The notes under the pieces were generated by a model, which saw only the letters and a program-made list of their open reading frames with translations, searched no databases and was not told where the DNA came from. Position numbers and translations under genes: made by a program. 6,412 nt of DNA, taken from positions 1 to 6,412 of the forward strand of contig VAYD01000153.1 of NCBI GenBank assembly GCA_005883905.1, in the 5' to 3' direction. Position 1 is the stretch's first letter. Every line of letters starts with the position of its first letter. This DNA comes from Actinomycetota bacterium. GTDB lineage: Bacteria > Actinomycetota > Thermoleophilia > Solirubrobacterales > Solirubrobacteraceae. Shown piece by piece: positions 1 through 6,087 of this stretch.

Positions 1-617
1 CCGTACAGGCCCTTGCCCACCAGGCGCGGCCAGATCTCGCGCTCGATCGAGACGGCGCGGTCGGGCGCGATCATGTCGACGATCGAGCGCTCGAGCACGT
101 ACGCGCCAGCGGAGATCAGGTTCGTGTCGATCTGGTCTGCGCTCGGCTTCTCGACGAACTCCCTGACGGAGTTGTTCTCGTTGGTGCGCACGAGCCCATA
201 GTGCGTCGGGTCGGGCACGGGCACCAGCGCCAGCGTGCCGGTCGCGTCCGTCCGCTCGTGCTGGGCGATCTGCGCGGTCAGGTCGAGGTCGGTCAGCACG
301 TCGCCGTTGAGCATCAGGAAGCGCTCATCCAGGAAGGACTCCGCGTGCTTCAGCGCGCCCGCGGTGCCGCGCGGCTCGGGCTCCTCGACGAAGCGCAGGC
401 GGATGCCGAGCTGCGAGCCGTCGCCCAGGACGTTGCGCACGCTCGTCGCGAGGAACCCGCAGCTGAGGATCACATCGTCGACGCCGTGGTGCTTGAGCCA
501 TTCGAGCATGTAGACGATGAACGGCCGGTCGACGAGCGGCACGACCGGCTTGGGCACCGTCGACGTGAGCGGCCGCAGGCGCGTTCCCTCACCGCCGACG
601 AGGATCACCGCTTGCAC
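1..617 (-). CDS. Sugar-1-phosphate nucleotidyltransferase (NDP-sugar pyrophosphorylase), 3' end missing
   Basis: Cytosolic enzyme that would join a sugar 1-phosphate to an NTP, giving an NDP-sugar and pyrophosphate for glycan synthesis. About 205 codons are present; the C-terminus lies beyond the left edge. It begins MQAVILVGGEGTRLRPLT, so the nucleotide-binding signature GGEGTRLRP (residues 8-16) and PKP (22-24) sit exactly where the family has them. Further family marks are LNGD at 103-106 (D106 is the likely metal-binding Asp), FVEKP at 154-158 and the NLISAGAYVLE strand at 166-176. The GTG start at 617 is favoured because the signature starts at once and it overlaps the upstream dehydrogenase stop by one base (TAGTG). 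The SD is weak (GGGG about 7 nt upstream). The sequence around SIEREIWPRLVGKGLYG resembles mannose-1-phosphate guanylyltransferase-like members, but RmlA-like thymidylyltransferase or glucose-1-phosphate uridylyltransferase specificity cannot be excluded. Family is sure; substrate is inference. Confidence 0.93.
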   Translation of the reverse strand, partial: MQAVILVGGEGTRLRPLTSTVPKPVVPLVDRPFIVYMLEWLKHHGVDDVILSCGFLATSVRNVLGDGSQLGIRLRFVEEPEPRGTAGALKHAESFLDERFLMLNGDVLTDLDLTAQIAQHERTDATGTLALVPVPDPTHYGLVRTNENNSVREFVEKPSADQIDTNLISAGAYVLERSIVDMIAPDRAVSIEREIWPRLVGKGLY

Positions 618-1921
618 TAGGGCGCCCCGTTGTAGGTACGGCCGATGCCCTCGTAGATCAGGCCGGCCGCCCTGATCGCGTCCGCGTCCAGTGCGTTGCG
701 CCCGTCGATGACCAGGGTGCCGCTCATCTCGTTGGCGACCGTTCCCCAGTCGAGCTCCTTGAACTCCGCCCACTCCGTGACGAGCACGACGGCGTCGGCG
801 CTGGCCACGCAGTCCGTGGCCGAGGGGGCGAAGTCGACGCCGTGCAGCAGCTTGCGCGCCTCGTCCTCCGCGACCGGGTCGTAGGCGACGACGCTCGCGC
901 CGTCGGCCTGCAGGCGCGCGCTGAGCACGAGCGAGGTGGCCTCGCGCATGTCGTCGGTGTTCGGCTTGAAGGCGAGGCCCAGGAGCGCGACGCGCCTGCC
1001 CACGAGCGTGCCGAGGTGCTTGTGCAGCTTGCTCATGACGCGCCGCTTCTGCAGCTCGTTGACCTCGATGACGGCGTTGAGCAGCTGGAAGTGATAGCCC
1101 GAGTTGCCAGCGAGCTGCTTGAGGGCCGCGACATCTTTGGGGAAACAGGAACCACCGAACCCCAGCCCCGCCTGCAGGAACTTGTTGCCGATGCGGTTGT
1201 CGAGGCCCATGCCGCGCGCGACCTCGATCACGTCCGCGCCGGTCTCCTCGCACACGTTGGCGATCTCGTTGATGAACGAGATCTTCGTCGCTAGGAACGC
1301 GTTGGACGCAAGCTTGACCATCTCGGCCGAGGCGATGTCCGTGCGGACGAGCGGCGCGTCGAGCGGGGCGTACAGCTCCGCGACCGCGTCGCCGGCCCAG
1401 TCGCCGTCGTCGCCGATCACGACGCGGTCGGGCTCGAGGAAGTCCGCCACGGCCGTGCCCTCCTTGAGGAACTCGGGGCAGGAGACGTAGCGGAAGCCGT
1501 GCTTGCCCTGCTCGACGAAGATGCGCTTGATCGCGCGGCCGGTGCCGACCGGCACGGTCGACTTCATGACGAGCGCGTGGCGATCCGACGCAGGCATCGC
1601 GTTGACGACCGCGTGGACGGCGCTCAGATCCGCGTCGCCGGAGTACGTCGGCGGCGTACCGACGGCGACGAACAGCAGCCGCGCGTGCTCGAGCGCGTCG
1701 GCGATGTCCGTCGAGAAGTGCATCCGCTCGCGGTTCTTGGCGACCAGCTGCTCGAGCCCGGGCTCGTAGATCGGGATCTCGCCGCGCTCGAGGCGCTCGA
1801 TCTTGTCGGCGTCGATGTCGATGCACCAGACCTCCGACCCGAGCTCCGCGAACCCCGCAGCCGTGACGAGGCCGACGTAGCCGGTGCCGATGACCCCGAT
1901 GGGCTCACGCTCCGTGCTCAT
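617..1921 (-). CDS. ugd: UDP-glucose 6-dehydrogenase
   Basis: Oxidises UDP-glucose to UDP-glucuronate with two NAD+, supplying uronic acid for surface polymers; cytosolic. The 434 residues match the usual family length. The N-terminal Rossmann motif IGTGYVGLV lies at 11-19, with an acidic strand end CIDID at 33-37. STVPVGTG (121-128) and CPEFLKEG (148-155) follow, then the central helix with K203 and N207 (EMVKLASNAFLATK). The catalytic cysteine is C259 in GFGGSCFPKD (254-263). The C-terminal domain holds GLAFKPNTDDMREA (315-328), VAYDP (345-349), VLVTEW (379-384) and IDGRN (405-409). The frame stays open far upstream, through the LCP gene, but the ATG at 1921 is chosen because the Rossmann fold starts right after it and it lies 20 nt past the LCP stop; a poor AGGG sits about 11 nt ahead. 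A related UDP-sugar dehydrogenase (for example UDP-N-acetylmannosamine type) is possible, but the SCFPKD and overall pattern favour Ugd. Confidence 0.95.
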   Translation of the reverse strand: MSTEREPIGVIGTGYVGLVTAAGFAELGSEVWCIDIDADKIERLERGEIPIYEPGLEQLVAKNRERMHFSTDIADALEHARLLFVAVGTPPTYSGDADLSAVHAVVNAMPASDRHALVMKSTVPVGTGRAIKRIFVEQGKHGFRYVSCPEFLKEGTAVADFLEPDRVVIGDDGDWAGDAVAELYAPLDAPLVRTDIASAEMVKLASNAFLATKISFINEIANVCEETGADVIEVARGMGLDNRIGNKFLQAGLGFGGSCFPKDVAALKQLAGNSGYHFQLLNAVIEVNELQKRRVMSKLHKHLGTLVGRRVALLGLAFKPNTDDMREATSLVLSARLQADGASVVAYDPVAEDEARKLLHGVDFAPSATDCVASADAVVLVTEWAEFKELDWGTVANEMSGTLVIDGRNALDADAIRAAGLIYEGIGRTYNGAP

Positions 1922-1941
1922 GCGGCGGCCAACCCTAGCGA

Positions 1942-3426
1942 TCAGTGGCCGACGCGCGTCAGGGACTGCGCAAGGGCCAGCATCTGCTGGTTCGTGAGCG
2001 TCTGCAGCAGGGTGTTCGACACCCAGTAGACCGCCTTCTTGGTGCGGTAGGCCACGAGCCGCAGGCGGCCGCCGTCGAAGAAGAGCTCGAACTTGCGGCC
2101 GTTGAGCGTGCGGGTCTCGGACGGGTTGTCGAGCAGCGGCGGCGAGCTCCAGGTCATGCCCTCGACCCCGTAGTACTGGCCGATGTCGCCGGCGAACGCC
2201 ACGATCCGGTACGCGCGGTACTTGTGGTGCCCGCGGTCGTAGATGTTGTAGGCGCGGTTGTCGGGAGTGCGGTAGTTGCCGCGGGCCGCCAGCAGCTTCG
2301 GGTAGTAGACGGGGAAGCCGACCTTGGTCGCGACGTTGGCCGCCTGGTCCTCGCCCAGGGTCTTGTTGAGCACGAGGCCGCTCGGCACCCCGGGGTGCGA
2401 GCTCTTGCGCCGCGGCGCGTTCTTCGCCGGGGAGGCCTTGCCGCGCGGGCCGCTCGAGCCCTTCGCGTTGAGGAAGTCGTGGACCGCCTTCTTCAGGCGC
2501 CCGGGCGTGGTCGTCACGTAGGTCGGGCCGGCGTCGCCGGGGAAGTGGATCTCCTGGACCGGGTGGCTCGCCGACTGCGCGACGAGCTTGAGCAGCCGCA
2601 GGATCGCCGTCGTGCCGCGGATGTCGGTCTGGGTGTACTTGCCGAAGATCTTCAGCAGCGCCTCGCGGTCGCCGAAGATCCGGCTCACGCCGATCTGATC
2701 CTTCGCCTGGCGCAGGAAGTCCTGCTGGCGCGCCGCGCGCACGAGGTCGGAGTCGAAGTGCCGGTAGCGCACGTAGTCGAGCGCGTCCTGCCCGCACAGC
2801 TTCTGGTAGCCCGCCGGGACATGGATGGTCGCGTAATCGGGGCCGCCGCCGAAGGGCGGGTTGTTGTCGTTGAAGTACTTGCGGTCCACGTCGACGTAGA
2901 CGCACTTCAGGCGGTCGACGGCGTGGCGGAAGCCGCCGAAGTTGACGTTCACGACGTGGTTGATCGGGATGTGCAGCAGCGACCGCACCGTCTTGACCGA
3001 GAGCGTCGGGCCGCCGATGGCGTAGGCCGCGTTGATCTTGTCCTCGCCGTGGCCGGGGATCGTCACCTTCAGATCGCGCGGGATGTTCATGACCGCGGTC
3101 GCGCCCTTTGACGGATCGAGCCGGATGAGCATCATCGTGTCCGACCGCACCGGGTTCTTCGCCTTGATGTCGGCGAACCGGCGGTCGGAGCCGAGCACGA
3201 GGATCGTCTGCGGGCCGCCCGCACTCACGCCGTCGAGCGCGCCCTCGATGTTCGGGATCGGGATCTGCTCGCGCGAGAAGATGTCGGCGTCCTTCTTGAC
3301 CTCGAGCAGCACCGCGGTCGCCACCGACGCCGCGGCGAGCAGCGTGATGACGAGCATCGCCAGACCGGCGCGCAGCAGCAGTCGCAGCCCCAGGCGGGGC
3401 GGCTTCTCGTCGGGGAACGCGCTCAT
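1942..3426 (-). CDS. LCP-family (LytR-CpsA-Psr) wall-polymer ligase, copy B
   Basis: Membrane-anchored enzyme expected to transfer a polyprenyl-phosphate-linked glycopolymer to peptidoglycan outside the cell. Of 494 residues, about 15 are cytoplasmic, 16-41 form one membrane helix (signal anchor), and the rest is extracytoplasmic. The LCP core spans about 72-245: LGSDRR (78-83), R94/D96 in RSDT, IPRD (115-118), DKINAAYAIGG (129-139), YVRYRH (218-223) and R230/R233 in LVRAARQQ. These include the Asp and Arg positions used by the family for metal and pyrophosphate binding, so it looks active. A basic, low-complexity linker (323-346) leads to a C-terminal region (347-494) lacking a clear LytR_C signature, with GQYYGVEGMTWSSPPLL (416-432) and AVYWVSNTL (465-473). 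Two cysteines (C175, C211) are shared with the neighbouring paralog. The ATG overlaps the upstream stop as ATGA, and AAGAAG stands 5 nt before it. It arose by tandem duplication with copy A. The polymer attached is unknown. Confidence 0.93.
   Translation of the reverse strand: MSAFPDEKPPRLGLRLLLRAGLAMLVITLLAAASVATAVLLEVKKDADIFSREQIPIPNIEGALDGVSAGGPQTILVLGSDRRFADIKAKNPVRSDTMMLIRLDPSKGATAVMNIPRDLKVTIPGHGEDKINAAYAIGGPTLSVKTVRSLLHIPINHVVNVNFGGFRHAVDRLKCVYVDVDRKYFNDNNPPFGGGPDYATIHVPAGYQKLCGQDALDYVRYRHFDSDLVRAARQQDFLRQAKDQIGVSRIFGDREALLKIFGKYTQTDIRGTTAILRLLKLVAQSASHPVQEIHFPGDAGPTYVTTTPGRLKKAVHDFLNAKGSSGPRGKASPAKNAPRRKSSHPGVPSGLVLNKTLGEDQAANVATKVGFPVYYPKLLAARGNYRTPDNRAYNIYDRGHHKYRAYRIVAFAGDIGQYYGVEGMTWSSPPLLDNPSETRTLNGRKFELFFDGGRLRLVAYRTKKAVYWVSNTLLQTLTNQQMLALAQSLTRVGH
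2699..2755 (-). repeat. 57-bp perfect direct repeat, copy in LCP gene B
   Basis: Identical base for base to 4213-4269 in the paralogous gene, and with one mismatch the match extends to 64 bp (2692-2755). It codes for the part of the LCP core from D225 to about K242, which carries R230 and R233. It lies at the homologous position and in the same frame as its partner, so it is a remnant of gene duplication kept by constraint or gene conversion, not a mobile repeat. Confidence 0.9.
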
Positions 3427-4907
3427 CGGTGCTTCTTGACGCGCGTTGCTGTGGCGGCGATGCCGATCATCTGGTCGTTCGTGAGCGAGTTGCCGAGCGT
3501 GTTGGAGACCCAGTACACGGCCCTCGACGTGCGCCAGGCCACCGTCCGCAGGCGTTCGCCCTCGCGGAACAACAACAGGCGCCGGCCGTCGATGGTCCGG
3601 TGACCTGTCGGGTGGGAGAGTAGCGGGGGCGTCCGCCAGTCCGTTCCCTCGATCCCGTAGTACTGGCCCTCGATCTCGCTCTGGATGTACACGAGCCGGT
3701 ATGCGCGGTGGGGCTTGTCGGCGCGATCGCGGATCGTGTACAGGCGCGGCGAGTCGACGTTCGACGGCCTCGCCGCCGACGTCGCGCGCGTCGGGTAGTA
3801 GATCGGGAAGCCGAGCGAATGCTTGGCGGCGGACGGCGCCACGAGGTCTTTGTTGGCCCGCGCGACGTTGACCAGCAGCGTCGGGACCCTGGTGCGCGAC
3901 CGGTGGCTTCGCTTGCTGTGCTGCTTGTGCGCGGCGCGCTTGGCGCCGTGCAGGAACTGCTGGACGGTCGCGCTGACCGCGGCGGGGTCAGCCGTCACAT
4001 AGTCCTCCGGCGTGCCGTCGGGCAGCGTGTCCTTGACGAACTGCGCGGGGAACGTGACCTGGCGCACAGGATGGCCGGCGGAGAAGATCGCCAGCTTGAC
4101 CAGCCGCTCGAGCCCGGAGACGGTGGCGAGCTGCTTGTCGGCCTCGGTCGACTTGGTGAAGATGTCGATCAGCTTGCCGCGGTGGTTGATCAGGCTCGAC
4201 GAGCTGATCTGGTCCTTCGCCTGGCGCAGGAAGTCCTGCTGGCGCGCCGCGCGCACGAGGTCGGAGTCGGCGTGGCGGAAGCGCACGTAGTCCAGCGCCT
4301 TCTTCCCGCAGAGCTTCTGGTAGCCCGGCCGGATGTTGATCTCGGCGTACTGCACCGACGCGGGCAGCCCGGCGTTGGAGTGGTAGTAGCGCCGGTCGAC
4401 GTCGGTGTAGACGCACCCGAGCAGGTCGACGGCCTTGCGGAACCCGGAGAAGTTGACGTTGATGATGTGGTTGACCTTGATGCCGAGCAGCTCTTTGACG
4501 GTGCGCAGCGTCAGCTTCGGCCCGCCGAGCGAGTAGGCCGAGTTGATCTTGTCGTAGCCGTAGCCGGGGATCTCGGTCTTGAGGTCGCGCGGGATCGACA
4601 GCAGCGTCGTCGCCTCCTGACCGGGATCCAGCCGGATCAGCATGATCGTGTCCGAGCGCGCGGCGTTCTTGGAATTGCGATCGACGTAGCGGCGGTCGGA
4701 GCCGAGCAGCAGCAGCGTCTGCGGCTTTCCCGGCTTCGTCGGCTCGACCGGCACGTCCTGCGCGAGCTTCGGGATCCGGTCGGCGACGTCTTTGATCGCC
4801 AGCAGGCCCGCGGTCGCGGTGGCCGCGGCCGTCAACAGCACCATGAGCAGCCCGCCGGCGGCGAACTTCCACCAGACGCTGCGCTCGCGCGGCTCGTCCG
4901 GCGTCAC
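3423..4907 (-). CDS. LCP-family (LytR-CpsA-Psr) wall-polymer ligase, copy A
   Basis: Paralog of the gene immediately downstream and, like it, exactly 494 residues. It has a cytoplasmic stub, one membrane helix at about 15-37, then the extracytoplasmic LCP core at about 62-234. Core motifs are LLLGSDRR (66-73), RSDT (84-87), IPRD (105-108), DKINSAYSLGG (119-129), YVRFRH (207-212) and R219/R222. All the expected catalytic and phosphate-binding positions are present. The linker at 321-340 is strongly basic (Lys/Arg/His), then comes the same C-terminal region as copy B (341-494), with GQYYGIEGTDWRTPPLL (414-430) and AVYWVSNTL (463-471). C165 and C200 match the cysteines of copy B. It starts with GTG at 4907, overlapping the M20 gene stop as GTGA; a GAGGGCGGA stretch upstream serves as SD. 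The start fits because the membrane helix follows after a normal short cytoplasmic tail. LCP family membership is sure; the role in attaching this locus's glycopolymer is inferred from context. Confidence 0.93.
   Translation of the reverse strand: MTPDEPRERSVWWKFAAGGLLMVLLTAAATATAGLLAIKDVADRIPKLAQDVPVEPTKPGKPQTLLLLGSDRRYVDRNSKNAARSDTIMLIRLDPGQEATTLLSIPRDLKTEIPGYGYDKINSAYSLGGPKLTLRTVKELLGIKVNHIINVNFSGFRKAVDLLGCVYTDVDRRYYHSNAGLPASVQYAEINIRPGYQKLCGKKALDYVRFRHADSDLVRAARQQDFLRQAKDQISSSSLINHRGKLIDIFTKSTEADKQLATVSGLERLVKLAIFSAGHPVRQVTFPAQFVKDTLPDGTPEDYVTADPAAVSATVQQFLHGAKRAAHKQHSKRSHRSRTRVPTLLVNVARANKDLVAPSAAKHSLGFPIYYPTRATSAARPSNVDSPRLYTIRDRADKPHRAYRLVYIQSEIEGQYYGIEGTDWRTPPLLSHPTGHRTIDGRRLLLFREGERLRTVAWRTSRAVYWVSNTLGNSLTNDQMIGIAATATRVKKHR
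4213..4269 (-). repeat. 57-bp perfect direct repeat, copy in LCP gene A
   Basis: Partner of the repeat at 2699-2755, lying 1514 bp away in the same orientation. It codes for D214 to about K231 of copy A, including R219 and R222. Flanking DNA diverges on both sides (after the shared GGAGTCG the two copies read AAGTG and GCGTG). Confidence 0.9.
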
Positions 4908-6025
4908 GCGAGTCCGCCCTCGACCGCGCGCAGTTCAGTGCCGCGCTCGAGGTAGGCCGGCAACCCGCTGATGAAGTCGGCGAGCGCCTTGCGGTAGCGC
5001 GCGAGCGAGGCGATCGAGACCCACTCCTCCGGGCCGTGGTGGCCGCCGCCGACCGGGCCGAACTCGACCGCCGGGATGCCGGCCTCGAGGAACGAGACGG
5101 CGTCGCTCGCGCCGTCGCGGCCGATGCTCAGCGCCTCGCCCTCGCTGGCGCGGCCGACGGCTTCGCGCAGCGCGAGCACGTAGGGGTTCTTGCGCGACAC
5201 GATCGCGGGCGCCCGGATGAAGGACTTGACGATCTCGGTGTCGGGGATCGCGCGGATCTGGCTGAGGATGTCGCCGGGGTCCTGGTTGGGCAGGAAGCGG
5301 ATGTCGACGTCCATCGAGCAGCGGTCCGGCACCTTGTTGAAGGCGTCGCCGCCGACGATCCGCGCGATGTTGATGCTCAGCCGGTCGAACAGATCGCTGG
5401 ACTCGCGGCTGAAGGGCAGCGTCTCGATGCGGCGGAACACGTCGTGAGCCTTGAGGATCGCGTTGTCGCCGAGCCACGGCGTCGAGCCGTGCGCGGCCGT
5501 CCCCCGTATTTCGACGCGGACGGCGCAGACCCCCTTCGCCTGGACCCCGATGTGCAGATCGGTCGGCTCGCCGGTGATCGCGAAGTCGCCGTTCAGCAGG
5601 CCCTCGCGGATCAGCTCGTCGGTCGAGCGCCGCTCGACGTCCTCGGCCTCCTCATCAGGTACGCAGACGAACTTCACGCGGACCTTGTCCTGCAGCGACG
5701 CATCGCGGACCGCCCACATCAGGCACGCCAGCGCGCCCTTCATGTCGTAGGCGCCGCGGCCGATCAACCGGTCGCCCTCGACCCGCGGCTCGAACTGCCC
5801 CTCGAACGCCGGCACGACGTCGATGTGCCCATGCAGCACCAGGGTCGGCCCGTCCTTCGGCCCCACGTCGGCCATCACGACCGGCAGGCCGTCGAACTCG
5901 CGGTCGATCACCTCGATCTCCCGCGACTCGAGCCAGCCCTTCACGAATCCCGCGGCAGCCCGCAGCGCCTCCGTGCTGGAGGTCTCGTACGTGATCAGCC
6001 GCTCAGCGAGAATGCGCTCGTCCAT
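4904..6025 (-). CDS. M20-family zinc metallohydrolase (ArgE/DapE/CPG2-like deacylase or peptidase)
   Basis: Cytosolic two-metal amidohydrolase of 373 residues, normal for the family, with no signal peptide. The metal site is complete: H67 and D69 in LHGHIDVVP (64-72), bridging D94 in RGAYDMKG (90-97), general base E125 and ligand E126 in PDEEAED (123-129), E153 in TGEPTD (151-156), and a C-terminal His, probably H330, in GGGHHGPEEWV. The inserted dimerisation domain starts near GVCAVRVEIRGTAAHGSTP (165-183) with the family's H179. The substrate is unknown: the family hydrolyses N-acyl amino acids, succinyl-diaminopimelate, dipeptides or N-carbamoyl groups, and neighbours give no biosynthetic partner for ArgE or DapE. 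It is first in the operon and overlaps the next gene by 4 nt, which suggests a link to envelope work such as handling a peptidoglycan-type amino acid; that is speculation. The ATG at 6025 has no visible SD (upstream ACCCTTGACCGCTC), but the residues after it fit the family N-terminus (ITYETSSTEALRAAAGFVKG). Confidence 0.92.
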   Translation of the reverse strand: MDERILAERLITYETSSTEALRAAAGFVKGWLESREIEVIDREFDGLPVVMADVGPKDGPTLVLHGHIDVVPAFEGQFEPRVEGDRLIGRGAYDMKGALACLMWAVRDASLQDKVRVKFVCVPDEEAEDVERRSTDELIREGLLNGDFAITGEPTDLHIGVQAKGVCAVRVEIRGTAAHGSTPWLGDNAILKAHDVFRRIETLPFSRESSDLFDRLSINIARIVGGDAFNKVPDRCSMDVDIRFLPNQDPGDILSQIRAIPDTEIVKSFIRAPAIVSRKNPYVLALREAVGRASEGEALSIGRDGASDAVSFLEAGIPAVEFGPVGGGHHGPEEWVSIASLARYRKALADFISGLPAYLERGTELRAVEGGLA

Positions 6026-6087
6026 GAGCGGTCAAGGGTAATGGGCGGGTCAGCGGGTTTCGGAAGCGCATGTGAAAGGGTCGCGCC
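6026..6087. promoter_or_regulatory. Divergent intergenic spacer, probable back-to-back promoters
   Basis: These 62 bp separate the start codons of the leftward operon and the rightward methyltransferase, so promoters for both must lie here or just inside the opposing genes. On the minus strand a loose -10-like TACCCT (6040 to 6035) would start transcription only a few bases before the M20 ATG, giving a leaderless or nearly leaderless mRNA; no good -35 is seen. On the plus strand TAATGG (6039-6044) is a weak -10 candidate, also without a -35. The position is well supported by gene orientation; the hexamers are guesses. Confidence 0.4.
6075..6080 (+). promoter_or_regulatory. Ribosome binding site of the methyltransferase gene
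   Basis: The sequence GAAAGGG ends 7 nt before the ATG at 6088, good SD spacing. It supports this start codon. It contrasts with the M20 gene across the spacer, which shows no SD at all. Confidence 0.55.

Noticed and set aside
1922..1941. Possible terminator or promoter in the only internal operon gap
   Set aside because: Twenty bases are too few for a hairpin plus T-run, and none is seen; the gap is best read as a spacer with a weak ribosome site.
1922..2905. Upstream extension of the dehydrogenase reading frame, making a 762-residue protein
   Set aside because: The added part is Arg/Pro/Ala-rich with no fold-like pattern and lies out of frame inside the well-supported LCP gene; high GC removes stop codons. 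The Rossmann domain begins right after the ATG at 1921.
1945..3111. Long plus-strand open frame (388 codons) opposite LCP copy B
   Set aside because: Composition is Val/Arg/Ala/Asp-biased, as in the antisense shadow of a high-GC gene, with no recognisable motif; the minus strand has a full LCP protein.
2699..4269. The 57-bp repeat as a mobile element or recombination site
   Set aside because: Both copies are in-frame, homologous coding sequence of paralogous genes with no inverted ends, target duplication or transposase.
3708..4955. Long plus-strand open frame (415 codons) opposite LCP copy A
   Set aside because: It shows the same biased composition as the frame opposite copy B. Its similarity to that frame is simply the mirror of the paralogous LCP genes, including the shared 57-bp repeat.
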